64,000 bases of DNA from Hypericum androsaemum. Taxonomy: Eukaryota > Streptophyta > Magnoliopsida > Malpighiales > Hypericaceae. The DNA lies in NCBI GenBank assembly GCA_963995505.1, contig OZ023196.1:13885106-13949105 (forward strand), in the 5' to 3' direction. The notes beneath the pieces are model-generated. The model was not told where the DNA came from. It searched no databases and saw nothing but the letters and a program-made list of their open reading frames with translations. Below are positions 8,045 to 20,253 of this stretch, piece by piece (positions within the stretch are counted from its first letter, which is position 1; each line of letters starts with the position of its first letter). The translations under genes were made by a program, and so were the position numbers.

Positions 8045-11000
8045 ATGAAGTTCTGCAGTAGAATTAGCATATGCTCCATGCAAATACTTGTGTATCTGCA
8101 TTTGGTTCTTGTTAGTTCTGTCCATTTCCACTCGCCGCAAGTAAGCTCCCTAGGAAATGAGACTGATAGACTCGCTCTATTGCATTTCAAAGAAAGTATA
8201 ACTGGTGATCCTCTTGGAACTCTGAATTCCTGGAACAACTCCATTCCTCACTGCAGCTGGTTTGGAGTCACTTGCAACATTCGTCACCGGAGGGTGGCAT
8301 ACTTGATCCTGAAAGGGCACAAACTGTCAGGTCCAATTTCGCCCCACATCGGAAACTTGAGCTTTCTGAGGCACCTCGAACTCCGAAACAACAGCTTCCA
8401 TGGTGAAATTCCTCAACAAGTTGGCAAGTTGTATCATCTGCAACAACTCTATCTTAACAACAACACTTTACGAGGTGAAATACCTGTCAACTTGACCTCA
8501 TGCTCCAACCTCGATACTTTGTTTTTATCATGGAACAGCCTCAGCGGGAAGATCCCGCCTCAGCTAGGTTCCTTGGTGAAGTTGCGGATTCTTGCACTTT
8601 CCGCAAATAGTCTGATAGGAACTATCCCATCGTCCCTCGGCAACCTTACATCGGTGCAAGCAATTTCGGTGACAATCAACAAATTGGTCGGGGATATTCC
8701 AAGAGAGCTGAGTGGACTTAAAAACCTAATTTTGTTCTACGCTGCACTCAACAATCTTTCTGGAGTGATCCCTCCATTTCTATTCAACATCTCTTCAATT
8801 GAGGAGTTGTCATTCACTGGCAACAAATTTCATGGAGAGCTTCCTGACAAGGGCTTCAATCTTCCCAACCTAAAATTAGCTCAATTTGGGGAGAATCAAC
8901 TCTCTGGTAAAATTCCAAGCCCATTAACTAATGCATCTCAACTGCAAAATTTTGATATTGTTGAAAATAATTTTGTTGGACCAGTTCCTCTTAACATAGG
9001 AGATCTCTCTAGTTTAAGGTGGTTCAACATTGGGTCGAATAATATAGGAAGAAATTCTACTGATGACCTAGACTTTTTAGCATCTTTAGCAAGATGTAGA
9101 AACCTGGAAATGTTAGCGTTCTCGAATAACAATCTTGGAGGTGTTATGCCCAACTCCATAACCAATTTTTCAGCTCGATTGACCGGGTTATTTGCGGGGG
9201 AAAATCAAATCTACGGTATAATTCCTCCTTCTTATGATAACCTCACAAACTTGATTACACTAAGCCTCGGGTATAACCACCTCATAGGCTCAATTCCGTC
9301 CTCCATCATGAAGCTCCAAAAACTGCAATTCCTAGACTTAGCCGGGAACATGTTATCGGGTAGAATACCATCCTCCATAAGCAACCTAAGTCAGCTGTCA
9401 GATCTCGAATTATATTCCAACAATCTAGAAGGGCTAATTCCTTCATCCATTGGAATGTGTCAACATCTTAATTTCCTCTCTCTTGAGTCAAATAACCTAA
9501 TTGGACAGATACCTCATGAGATCCTAAACATTCCTTCATTATCAGTTTACATGGGACTTGACGAAAATCATTTATCAGGTCCCCTACCCTTAACAATAGG
9601 AAAGCTAACAACAATTAATATTTTGAACATCTCATACAATTTGTTGTCCGGTGAAATTCCTTCTACCATTGATGGATGTGTGAGCTTGGAAGAACTTTAC
9701 ATGCAAGGAAATTATTTTCACGGAGCGATCCCTGAAGCTATGGCCTCCTTGAAGGGACTCAAGCTCCTGGATCTTTCACAAAATAACATGACTCAGAAAA
9801 TTCCAAAAGCTCTGCAGAACTTGACGTACTTGCAGTACTTGAACATCAGCTTCAACGATCTTGAGGGCGAGGTGCCAACTGGAGGAGTCTTTGGGAATGC
9901 AAGTGCCATCTTCTTGACGGGAAACACAAGACTCTGCGGTGGCATCCCAGAATTGCATCTTCCAAAATGTCCAAATGTTGGATTGAAGAAAGGGAAGAAT
10001 GCTAAACTCAAGCTTCCAATTGTCATTGGTTGTCTATTGTTGTTTGCTGCTATAGTAGTAATCATGTTACTTCTCTTCTGGAAGAAGCGATCAAAACCGA
10101 AGTCAACAAGCTCAACCTTTGGGCCCAAACCCCACATCATGGTTTCTTACAAGAATCTACATGACGCAACTAGTGGATTCTCTTCTCAAAATTTGTTGGG
10201 ATATGGAAGTTTTGGCTCTGTGTATAAAGGGATTCTCGACCAAGTGGAAAGACCGGTTGCAGTCAAAGTCCTCAACCTTCAACAAGAAGGAGCCTCCAAG
10301 AGCATTATAGCCGAATGCAATGCATTGAGTAACATTCATCACAGGAATTTGATTAAGCTCTTAACCTACTACTCCAGCTTGGACTACAAAGGCAATGACT
10401 TTAAAGCTCTAGTTTTTGAGTTTATGCCAAACGGAAGCCTGGAGAATTGGCTTCACTCTGACGTCAATCAACCAAGGAGGTTAAATATACAGCAAAGGCT
10501 AAGTATTGCAATTGATGTGGCTTCCGCATTGTACTATCTTCATGATCTTTGTGAAGTACCAATCATTCATCGTGACTTGAAGCCCAGCAATGTTCTTCTT
10601 GACGGCGACATGGTTGCACACGTCGGGGATTTCGGACTGGCAAAGTTCCTTTCAACATCACAAAGTTCAGTGCAGAGGCAAACCAGCACACTTGCCATTC
10701 CAGGAACAACCGGATATGTCCCACCGGGTATGTGCTAATTTTGTTTCAATGCATATCTTTTTTATCTATTCGCTCTATCAAACATTGCTTCAATTTTTAG
10801 TAATTTAAACTGGTAAACTACTTCATTGCAATACAAAATGATCACCAGGGTCGAAGAAATTTGAGTTTTGATGTTGATGTGACTGCTTTGTGCTGCAGAA
10901 TATGGGCTAGGAGCTCCTGCATCAAAAGAGGCTGACATCTACGGTTACGGGATCATGCTATTGGAGATGTTTTCCGGAAGACGACCAACTGATGACATCT

Positions 11001-11386
11001 TCACCGACGGGTCAAATCTTGTTGATTTTATCAAGGTAGTCTTACCAGAAAGAGCAATGCAAGTAGCGGATCCAATTCTTCTGACAAGTGATGCTGATGC
11101 AACAGAAGAAGCTTCAAGTTCGGTTATGGTCGTGAGAGACGAAGAGGAAGGTCGCACGGAAATAGAATCGGTAGGAGCCAATATCAAGATGAGACCACAC
11201 GAGGTGAGTTGTTTGATGTCTGTTCTGGAGATTGGAGTTTCCTGCTCGGAGGAATCACCAAGCCAACGGGCAAACCTCGGAGACGTTCTCCGAAAACTTC
11301 ACAAAGTCAAGGATGCTTTCATGAGTGTACAATTGAATGAAGACAGGAGGCGATCAAGACAGCCTCGTGAGTACTATTACCACTGA
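8045..11386 (+). CDS. RLK1: LRR receptor-like serine/threonine kinase (LRR-XII, At3g47570/EFR-like)
   Basis: Exons 8045-10727 and 10899-11386 give about 1056 residues. Order: hydrophobic signal peptide (about 1-33), LRRNT cap (LALLHFKES...W..C.WFGVTC), about 21 plant-type LRRs, membrane helix near 656-680, KKRSKPK stop-transfer, kinase domain. Kinase motifs: GYGSFGSVYKG loop, VAVKV lysine, IIHRDLKPSN catalytic loop (Arg843), DFG at 862, PPEYGLG across the intron, GRRPTDD. The family acts at the plasma membrane as a pattern receptor (EFR, XA21) or relative. Those are non-RD kinases, whereas this has HRD. The ATG at 8045 is chosen because it starts the signal peptide and is shared by the paralogues; an ATG at 7982 would add 21 residues. 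No lesion seen. Ligand unknown. Confidence 0.93.
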
Positions 11387-12182
11387 TGGTCCCATGTCTC
11401 ATGCAAATATGTTGTGAGGCTGCAATATTCTGAATGTCTTTTTGCCTGAACTGTATGTGAAATATTATGATCATATTATAAGCATGTTCGTCTGCTTTGT
11501 TGTTCTTTTTGTTGTCGATCTCATTAGCTTGTCTGTTTTTCATGTTTATCTTTCGTTTCGTTCTATTTTTCATGTTTATCTTTCGTTTCATTCTTTGCTC
11601 GAGGACGAGCAATATATAAGAGTGAGATAATTTGATGAATGGAATTTATTTGATGGAATTACGTGCATTATAATGTTAATTTCAAATTATTTCTATCAAA
11701 TTTTGATATGTTTGTTGAAGTGCATAGGCTAATTTCATGAAAAGTTTCACAATAGTCGTTCCATGACTTGGTATTCACAATATTTTAGATTTTATCGAGT
11801 AAAAATTTTGTGGTGAACTCTACACGTATCAGATTTTGCTTTTACATTTTATTGAAACATCTAGACTATACCAGTTGGAAATTCTATGAATTTTATCAAA
11901 AGATCAATAATTAAAATATTGTGCTTAGTATATAGAAAAACTATCATAAAATAATTTGCGGACGAATTTCGTATTGTTTGAAACGCCATCATTCCTATCT
12001 TGTCATCATCCACTAAGACAGGCAATGAGTATTCCTCCCATGTGGCCTAATAAGTGATTAAGAGACTAACAAGTGCTATTGCGTTACCATCATCCACTTC
12101 GCAGAGCACAACCATTACTGGTTTATACTTTGATGTACAGATGCGTATCAAATTTAATTATGATATAATTAAGAAAGAAATA
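11387..12182. other. 3' flank of RLK1
   Basis: AT-rich sequence without a supported gene. Parts (GCATAGGCTAATTTCATG, CCAAGACAGGCAAT-like) recur at 48800-49140 after RLK3, so it belongs to the duplicated unit. It is cut off abruptly at 12182, where MULE B begins. Confidence 0.65.
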
Positions 12183-13802
12183 TCGATGGGCGGTATCACT
12201 GTCTTCTCCCCAACCATACTCCGTATTCATTGCCTTTAATATGCCAGCATGTCGATCAGAAATAACACATATTCCATGTCGGCCAGGCGTGACGTGCTTC
12301 CGGACTTGTTTCATGAACCACGGCCAACTATCCGTGTTCTCACCCTCTACCAGAGCAAATGCTATTGGAATTATAGCATTATTACCATCAATTGCAGTGG
12401 CGATCAGGAGGACATGCTTGTATTTTCCATACAAGAACGTTCCATCAATCTCCAAGACAGGCATGCAATGTTTGAAAGCTTCAATGCAAGGCTTGAAGCT
12501 CCAAAAAACTCGCTTAAAGATCTTTGTTCCAGGAATTAGTGCTTCCACGTAACCAGGGAGGGTGTGATAATATTCCCATTCAACAACAGTTCCAGGATTA
12601 TTTGCCTTGCATGCTGCAAACCATTGCGGAAGGCGATTGTAAGATTCTTGCCAATCCCCCCATAAATCTTGAAACGCCTTCTCTTTTGCCCACCAAGTCT
12701 TCGTATACGAGGGTCTAAACTTCATATGGTCGTGGATCTCTGACCTTAAAGTGGCCACACGAATTTCTGGTTGTTCCTCTACTCGTTTCTTAATAATTTG
12801 TGCAATGAAAGCAGAAGTGAGTTGTTTATGATCCTGCGACTTTCGTAGGCGACCACAGGTATGTGGGTAGGTGTGTTTCACGATTTTCCATGGACTGAAA
12901 AGTGTGCCCCTTCTTTCCTGTGAGACACGGATCTCCCATTTGCAATCATCAGTCTCCCATTTTTTACACTTCACAGAAAACGTTTCTGGCCTTGTTTCTT
13001 TTCGGACAAACTCACGCCCATCGTTCATTACGAACGCCTCGATCTCCCTCTTTGCATCAAATTTGCTCTTCCAATTCGTACCCTCTTTCAACAAACCAGA
13101 ACAACTTCCATCTATTGCTCGGTCGCAATCCCATTCTTCACCATAAACAGTCATCGATGATTGTTCACCGGGATCAGTTAGAGCGAGTTCACCGTATTGT
13201 TGTTCTCGGTATTGTTGTTCCTCTTCTTCTACTACTTCTTCTTCATCTTCGTCTTCTTCTGCTTCATTTTCGTCTTCTTCTGCTTCGTCTTCGTCTTCGT
13301 CTTCTACTTCTTCTGCTTCGTCTTCACGATCAAAATTGTATGTGGCATATGGACCCGTCTCTCTAGGATCATTTTCAAACCAATCAAATATTGGTTCATG
13401 AGCAACATCCATCCCCGTTGACGTACCAGCTTCAACGACAAACGGGTTGTAATTATTAACCCTCTTTTCCACGATGATTGTAAGCTTAATCTCCTTCACC
13501 ATTGGTCCAAAGAAGTTAATCATGGTCTCCAGCATTATCCTAACATCTTCATCGTCGTTAATAAACATTGGACCAAATTGTCCTCTTCCAAATGGACATC
13601 TAAATATCAATGGCCCAAATTCTTCATTTGGACCTATTGGGATCTTTTCGTTAACTTTTTTCCGCAAGATATTGTATCTAACAAATGCTGCATGAAACTT
13701 CAACTTCTCTTTCCTACCACCTTGGTAATCAAAACCGGTTTCATTGTTGTTGAAAATTACTCCATCGTATTTCAACTTTATTCTTATAACCCGGTTAGCC
13801 AT
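12183..13802 (-). pseudogene. MULE transposase, N-terminal half, truncated
   Basis: Opens at ATG 13802 and stays open to the breakpoint at 12183, after which 18 foreign residues are read before a stop at 12123. It has an N-terminal domain of about 110 residues, a long Asp/Glu-rich stretch (about 160-195), the MuDR DNA-binding zinc region (CKKWETDDCKWEI...HTYPHTC) and the DDE core with the first aspartate in LEIDGTFLYGKY and the second in VISDRHAGIL. The SWIM and zinc-knuckle parts seen in MULE A at 347-1245 are missing, so this copy cannot make an active transposase. No stop or frameshift before the break. Confidence 0.88.
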
Positions 13803-14017
13803 TATGAATACTACAACAAAAGAAAACAGTATGCAATTCTATATTAGCAACACAAAACATAATTTATATTAACGAAAATATCATATAAACATACATTCTT
13901 CTCCATCAATTTTTTGGTCCGAGACCACCTTAAGAACCAGATGAAATTTAATCGGACTGGCAGGGTGGTCACTTTTTGTACTCGACCATCCGGAATTTAC
14001 CAAGAAAAAATTCACAA

Positions 14018-14125
14018 TCTGACCGGTCGGACCGACCCGACCGACCCGACCGGTCTGACCGACCCGACCGACCCGACCGGTCCGACCGACCCGACCGGTC
14101 CGACCGGTCCGACCATTCCGACTCA
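14018..14125. repeat. GACCGACCC/GACCGGTCC subterminal repeats of MULE B
   Basis: About ten tandem 9-10-bp units of GACCGACCC and GACCGGTCC type. Counterpart of 6436-6645 in MULE A, but denser and without the TTTCGGTCAAA spacer. Small ORFs on both strands here are repeat artefacts. Confidence 0.8.
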
Positions 14126-14170
14126 TTAAACCGGTCTGGCCATTGGGGTTGGTCAGTTTATAAAATTCGC

Positions 14171-14369
14171 ACACCCACAAAATTTTAAACAATCAGATAT
14201 CACACTCAAAAAATATAAGGAATTAATAATTTCAAAAGCTAACATATACTAATTATTTTTAATTAATGAGTACACCCACAAAATTTTAAACAATCAGATA
14301 TCACACTCAAAAAATAGAAACAATTAATAATTTCAAAGCTAAAATATACTAATTATTTTTAATTAATGA
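14171..14369. repeat. Tandem duplication of a ~102-bp unit
   Basis: The segment starting CACCCACAAAATTTTAAACA and ending TTTTTAATTAATGA occurs twice head to tail with few differences. Located inside MULE B between the GACC array and the terminal repeat. Confidence 0.8.
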
Positions 14370-14509
14370 ACAAACTCTACATATATACCAAAATATTAAA
14401 GTAAATTAATTTACCTGGTTTTGGGCAGGGTCTTCTATGGTGGTATGCAGGACGTCTTCGTATGGATGACAAAAGGCTTCTGCGAGGTATCCATTATATA
14501 GGCGATATG

Positions 14510-14866
14510 ATCGACCAAGATCCGACCAAAAAAGTCGGATCTTGGACCAATATGATAAATTCGACAAAAAATGTCGGATCTTGGGCATATCCGAAATCTC
14601 CTATTCAGATTTCGGATATGGCCTATCGACCAAGATCAGAGAAAAACGGTCGGATCTTGGACCAAGATCCGACCTTTTTAGTCGGATATATCATCCGACT
14701 AAAAAAGTCGGATCTTGGTCATCCGACAAAAAAAGTCGGATCTTGGTCCAAGATCCGACTTTTTTCGGCGTTCGTGCCACGTGGACACCGTCCCCACAAT
14801 ACTTTCAAATCGGACGCTTTTTTCACAAAAAAGGGTGAATAGTAACACCATTCAGATTAAAAACCC
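14510..14866. repeat. Terminal repeat of MULE B with nested hairpins
   Basis: Same hairpin pairs (GTCGGATCTTGG / CCAAGATCCGAC) and same outer end as MULE A. From 14639 to 14866 it differs from 7480-7706 at only a handful of positions, by eye. Confidence 0.85.
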
Positions 14867-15299
14867 TTCCTGTTTTGGAATTCCATAAAGTAATGTCGAG
14901 TCGTTGGCGGCCTACTTTTTTGTATCCTTCCAATTTGCAATCATGAAGTCGTCGTCAAGCAGATTGTGGTAGGTCCATTCTGAGATTAAGTCGTGGGCGT
15001 GGCGAAGCAAGTTTTTTTTAGATTGGTAAATTTTTACACCATAATATATGTCAGAATTTAAATTCTAAATCTCCTAAATAATTATAACGTTTTGTGTCAT
15101 TGAGCTACAAATTCTTTGACTTTGCGAAGCAAGTTGTACGGCAACTCATCATTTCGGTGAAAACGAAGTCTATTGAGACAATATTTCCTTCCACCAACAC
15201 GGCGTGCGCTTTGTTTCTTCCACCACTACCATCACCAAGTTGTCAACTTCACAGGGAAGACATGTCTAACAAGCGTGTAGACCGGATCAACAACTAGCA
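14867..15299. repeat. RLK upstream module (distal part)
   Basis: Contains AATGTCGAGTCGTTGGCGGC, GAAGTCGTCGTCAAGCAGAT, GTGGTAGGTCCATTCTGAGA and a GCGAAGCAAGTTGT..CTATTGAG block. Related blocks occur at 41160-41340, 44400-44720, 52437-52870 and, weakly, 50090-50230. Short ORFs differ between copies, so I do not call a gene. Confidence 0.75.
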
Positions 15300-15639
15300 C
15301 GCCAGCTACTTAGAGATGACGTGGCGTGATATGTGAATACTGTAGAGTACTACCCGGTTACAGTTGAGTGATTATCACTTCGTTATGAGCTTAGAAAATT
15401 TAAAACCACAAGTTGGTCTTGTATTAAAAGACAAAACTGAGGGGTAGTAAAGTTGAAATTAACACAAATTTGTTTTTCTTTTGCTTGTGGACAACTTTAT
15501 TTATTCATGGCTTAATTATTAAAGTTGTCCACAACCTAAAGTTTTAGTGCTTCAGTGCTAACATCATAAAAATAATCCACTCAAGTTGGTTCTTATTTTC
15601 CTTCAATTAACCTGCCCACAACCAAGTCGTTGCACTAGG

Positions 15640-15785
15640 CATCGATCAGTAATGCATTTTGGCGGTGACAACTAAATCGTCCAGGGCCCTTCATAATAAT
15701 CAAATCAAAAGTCTTGGTCCCCTGGCAAAATAATTCCGCATCGGAAAGCATGTCCCGGAAAAGGAGCCAAAGTACAGTCTACAAA
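15640..15785 (+). repeat. Orphan RLK promoter module upstream of RLK2
   Basis: Nearly the same as the RLK1 promoter block 7821-7950 but not followed by an RLK; the working RLK2 promoter is ~850 bp further on. Likely left over from a deleted RLK gene or from local duplication. Confidence 0.7.
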
Positions 15786-16610
15786 CACTCACATACATAT
15801 ATAACAAATTCGATTCATCCAAAATTTGATTTGAATTCGTCATAAGACGAATTGAATATGTTTCAAGATTTCCATAATTCATCGAACCGGCAAATTCGAT
15901 TCGAGTCCAATTCGTGTCAAATTCAATTCGGATTTTTCTATATTATGTAAAAATATAGTACTTATTAGAAAGGGGGAAAACATGGGGGAAAATATTTAAA
16001 CATTGAATCTTAATTTTGAACCTTAATTTATTTCTATTTCCCAAAAATGTTAAGATTTGTCAGTTTATGAATTATTTATTAAATATTAAAATTGTTTTGT
16101 TGAGATCCCACATTGGGAACAAGTTTATAAGTGTGAAAAATTTATTAACACATTACTTTAAGATTTTGGGTTGGATATGAATATTCTAACACATTATTAA
16201 AACTGGTTGATCTCATACCTATTATTGAAATCGTGCTTGAAAATTCACTTACCCATATTTTGAGTTGAATATAGAAATTCTAAAATGTTTCCACCGCATG
16301 AACTGCATGGAGCTACAAATCTGTTCCTTCTACCACTACAAGCAAGTTATCTTCCTGATGGTGAAGATAACTCTAACAAGCATGTGGACCGGATCAACAC
16401 GTAGTGGACCAGAAGGCTGATCGTCTACGAAATATATTTAGCTATTTTCGGTGACATTAATCTCATTTTTATAAAGGTATTAACCGGATAAAATTCTAAT
16501 ATAAAATTAAAACGGGTTGATCTTCTGCTCATTATCACACAACCCCCGTTCATGCAATCTCATTAAAATCTTTTCCCAATATTTAGTACATAAAAATTCT
16601 GTACTCCTCA
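15786..16610. other. AT-rich spacer with repeated ATTCGATTC and TTGAGATCCCACATTGGG motifs
   Basis: No gene seen. It corresponds to 55690-56490 upstream of RLK4 over most of its length, so it is part of the duplicated unit. The TTGAGATCCCACATTGGG motif is reminiscent of plant LTR/TRIM ends, but I could not find paired ends. Confidence 0.5.
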
Positions 16611-16760
16611 ATAATGCACTTTGCAGTGATAACTAAATCTTCCATCGCCATTCATTATGATAAAAAAGTCTTGGTCTTCTTGAAAAATAATTCCACAACG
16701 AAAAATCTGTCCCAAAAAAGGGGCCAAAGAAGCTGCAAGATATCTATATATAGTTGTTTA
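16611..16760 (+). promoter_or_regulatory. RLK2 promoter module and TATA box
   Basis: Diverged copy of the module (AATGCACTTTGCAGTGATAA, AAAAGTCTTGGTCTTCTTG, AAAAGGGGCCAAAGAAGCTG), followed by CTATATATAG at 16744-16753. That would place the transcript start about 45 bp before the ATG at 16826. Confidence 0.65.
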
Positions 16761-16825
16761 AGGTGCGAATATCATTTCCATCAAGACATAAACTAGCTCC
16801 AGCAACCAAATTCTCTAAAGATCCA

Positions 16826-19800
16826 ATGAAGATCGGCAGTAGAATTAGCATATGCTCCATGCAAATGCTCGTGTATCTGCAAGTGGTTCTTATTAGTTGT
16901 GTCCATTTTCATTCGGTGCAAGTAAGCTCCCTAGGAAATGAGACCGATAGACTCGCTCTATTGCGTTTCAAAGAGAGTATAACGGGTGATCCTCTTGGAA
17001 CCCTGAACTCCTGGAACAGTTCTGTTCATCACTGCAGTTGGTTTGGAGTCACTTGCAACATTCGCCACCAGAGGGTGGCATACTTGAGCCTGGAAGGGGG
17101 GAAGCTGTCGGGACCAATTTCGCCCCACATCGGAAACTTGAGCTTTCTGAGAGGCCTTGATCTCGAAAACAACAGCTTCGACGGTGAAATTCCTCAACAA
17201 ATCTGCAAGTTGTTCCGCCTGCAAGAACTCTATCTTAACAACAACACTTTAGGGGGTCAAATACCTGTCAACTTGACCTCGTGCTCCAACCTTGAGGCTC
17301 TGGATTTACAAGATAACAACCTCGGCGGGAAGATCTCGCCTCAGCTAGGTTCCTTGGTGAAGCTGGGGTATCTTGCACTTTCCGCAAATAGCCTTACCGG
17401 AATGATCCCGTCGTCCCTTGGCAACCTTACGTCGCTGCAAGTATTTACAGTGGCAGTGAACAAATTGGTCGGGAAGATTCCGGGAGAGCTGAGTGGACTT
17501 AGAAGCCTAAATGTGTTCTACGTTGCAGACAACAATCTTTCAGGAGTGATCCCTCCATTTCTATTCAACATCTCTTCAATTGAGCAGTTGTCGTTGGCTG
17601 CAAACGAATTTCATGGAGGGCTTCCCGACAAGGGCTTCAATCTTCCCAACCTAATAGCAGCCGTATTTGGGGGGAATCAACTCTCTGGTAAAATTCCAAG
17701 CTCATTAACTAATGCATCTCAGCTGCATGTATTCGACATTGCTGTAAACAATTTTGTCGGAGAAGTTCCTTCTAACATAGGAGATCTCTCCAGTTTAAGG
17801 CTGTTCAACATTATGGGTAATAATTTTGGAAGAAATTCCACTAATGACTTAGACTTTTTATCATCTTTAACAAGCTGTAGAAACCTTGAAGCCTTAGCTT
17901 TTAGTTATAACCATTTTGGAGGTGTTTTACCGAACTCCATTGCCAATTTTTCAGACCGATTGCTCAGGTTCGAGGCTGGAAACAATCCAATCTACGGTAA
18001 AATTCCTGCTTCTTTAGATAACCTCACAAACTTGATTACACTAGGCCTTTATGAGAACTATCTTGTTGGCCCAATACCGTCCAACATCGGGAAGCTGCAA
18101 GCACTGCAAACAATATTCTTAGATGGGAACAAGTTATCGGGTAGAATACCATCCTCCTTAGGCAACCTAAGTCAGCTGTCAGATTTGGAATTGAATTCCA
18201 ATAATTTAGAAGGGCTGATTCCTTCATCCATTGGAATGTGTCGACATCTTTACTACCTCTCCCTTGACTCAAATAATCTCACTGGAGAGATACCTAACGA
18301 GGTCTTAAACATTCCTTCATTATCACAATACTTGGGACTTTCCAAAAATCATTTATCAGGTAGCTTACCCCTAACAATAGGAAAGCTAACAACAACTAAT
18401 AGATTGAATATCTCATACAACTTGCTCTCTGGTGAAATTCCTTCAACTATTGATGGTTGTGTGAGTTTGGAAGAACTTTACATGCAAGGAAATTTCTTTC
18501 AAGGAGAGATCCCTGAAGCAATGGCCTCCTTGAAGGGACTCAAGGTTCTAGATCTTTCAAAAAATAACCTGACTGGAAAAATTCCAAAAGCTCTGCAGAA
18601 TTTGACTTACTTACAATACTTAAACATCAGCTTCAACGATCTTCAGGGCGAGGTGCCAACCGGAGGAGTCTTTGGGAATAGAAGTGCCATATTCTTGGCT
18701 GGAAACACTAGACTATGTGGTGGCATCCCAGAACTTCATTTGCCAAAATGTCCAATAGCAGGATCGAAGAAAGGGAAGAATGCTAAACTCAAGCTTCCAA
18801 TTGTCATTGTTTGCCTATTTTTGTTTGTTGCTATAGTAGCAGTTCTGTTACTTCTCTTTTGGAAGAAGCGATCGAAACCGAAGCCATCAAGGTCAACCTT
18901 AGAGCCCAAACCCCACATCATGGTTTCTTACAAGAATCTACACGACGCAACTAGTGGATTCTCTTCCCAAAATTTGCTGGGATATGGAAGTTTTGGCTCT
19001 GTGTATAAAGGGCTCCTCGACCAAGTGGAAAGACCGGTGGCAGTCAAAGTTCTCAACCTTCAACAACAAGGAGCCTCCAAGAGCATTATCGCTGAATGCA
19101 ATGCATTGAGTAACATTCGTCACAGGAATTTGGTTAAGCTCATAACTTACTGCTCCAGCTTGGACTACAAAGGCAATGACTTTAAAGCTCTAGTTTTTGA
19201 GTTTATGCCCAACGGAAGCCTCGAGAATTGGCTTCACTCCGAAGTTAATCAACTACCTAGGAGATTAAACATACACCAAAGGGTGAGTATTGCAATTGAC
19301 GTGGCTTCTGTGATGCACTATCTCCATGATCTCTCTGAAGTACCAATCATTCATCGCGACTTGAAACCCAGCAATGTTCTTCTTGATGACGACATGGTTG
19401 CACACGTCGGAGATTTTGGACTATCAAAGTTCCTTTCAACATCACAAACTGGATTGCAGAGTCAAACCAGCACACTTGTCATTCCTGGAACAACCGGATA
19501 TGTCGCACCAGGTATGTGCTAATTTTATTTCAATGCATATCCTTTTTATCTATTTGCTATATCAAACATTGGTTTAATATTTTAGTTTTAATTATAATCA
19601 AGGGAAGTTATTCCTATCTTTCTCTCTAAATTGCTGCGGCAACTAGTAATTCAAACCAATAAACTAATCATTGCATTCCAAAAAAATAATAATTGCAATA
19701 CAAAATGATCACCTAAGTTGAAAGAATTTGAGTTTTGATGTTGATGTGACCGCTCCGTGCCGCAGAATATGGACTAGGAGCTCCTGCATCAAAAGAGGCT

Positions 19801-20253
19801 GACATCTATAGTTACGGGATCCTTCTATTGGAGATGTTCTCCGGAAGAAGACCAACTGATGACACCTTCACTGAAGGGTTAAATCTTGTTGATTTAATCA
19901 AGGAAGCCTTACCGGAAAGAGTTATGCATGTAGCAGATCCAGCTCTTCTGAAAAGAGATGCTGATGAAGCGGAAGCACCATCAAGTTCAGCTCCACTCAC
20001 GAGAGACGAAGAGGAAGGTCACAGCGAAATAGAACTAGCAGGAGCCACTATCAAGATGAGACCACACGAGGTGAGTTGTTTGACATCTATTCTGGAGATT
20101 GGAGTTGCGTGCTCGGAGGAATCACCAAGCCAACGGGCAAACCTTGGAGAAGTGCTGAGGAAACTTCACAAAGTCAAGGATGCTTTTATGAGTGCGCAAT
20201 TGAATGAAGAAAGGAGGCGATCAAGACAACCTCGTGATTACTATTACCACTGA
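16826..20253 (+). CDS. RLK2: LRR receptor-like serine/threonine kinase (LRR-XII-like)
   Basis: Exons 16826-19511 and 19766-20253 (254-bp intron) encode about 1057 residues. Layout as in RLK1: signal peptide, LRRNT cap with C.WFGVTC, about 21 LRRs, membrane helix (LPIVIVCLFLFVAIVAVLLL), kinase. Kinase motifs: GYGSFGSVYKG, VAVKVL, HRDLKPSN (Arg844), and DFGLSK where the other copies have DFGLAK. APE-region residues APEYGLG are split by the intron. The ATG at 16826 is the first in-frame one after the TATA box. The LRR surface differs clearly from RLK1, for example NHFGGVLPNS and PSNIGKLQALQ, whereas the kinase half is nearly unchanged. This suggests diversification of ligand binding with conserved signalling. 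It pairs most closely with RLK4. No lesion seen. Confidence 0.93.

Larger units (their letters stand above)
12183..14866 (-). mobile_element. MULE B, truncated copy of the same family, reverse orientation
   Basis: Read on the minus strand it begins with the terminal repeat (14866 to 14639), passes GACC-rich repeats and enters the transposase gene, which stops abruptly at 12183. Since MULE A keeps its transposase start outside the window on the left, B represents the left end of the family, inverted. The 185 bp at 12183-12367 match positions 1-185 of the window without visible differences. The flank after 14866 (TTCCTGTTTTGGAATTCC) matches RLK upstream sequence near 52437. Confidence 0.8.

Noticed and set aside
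13197..13421. Leucine/phenylalanine-rich ORFs on the plus strand
   Set aside because: Antisense of the Asp/Glu-rich part of the MULE transposase.
1..13802. One transposase gene split by an inversion between position 1 and 12183
   Set aside because: The halves overlap by 185 identical bases and both terminal repeats are present in the same orientation, so two copies are the simpler reading. The missing left flank prevents proof.
14018..14125. Possible CRISPR-like array
   Set aside because: Units are tandem without unique spacers, and the setting is a plant transposon.
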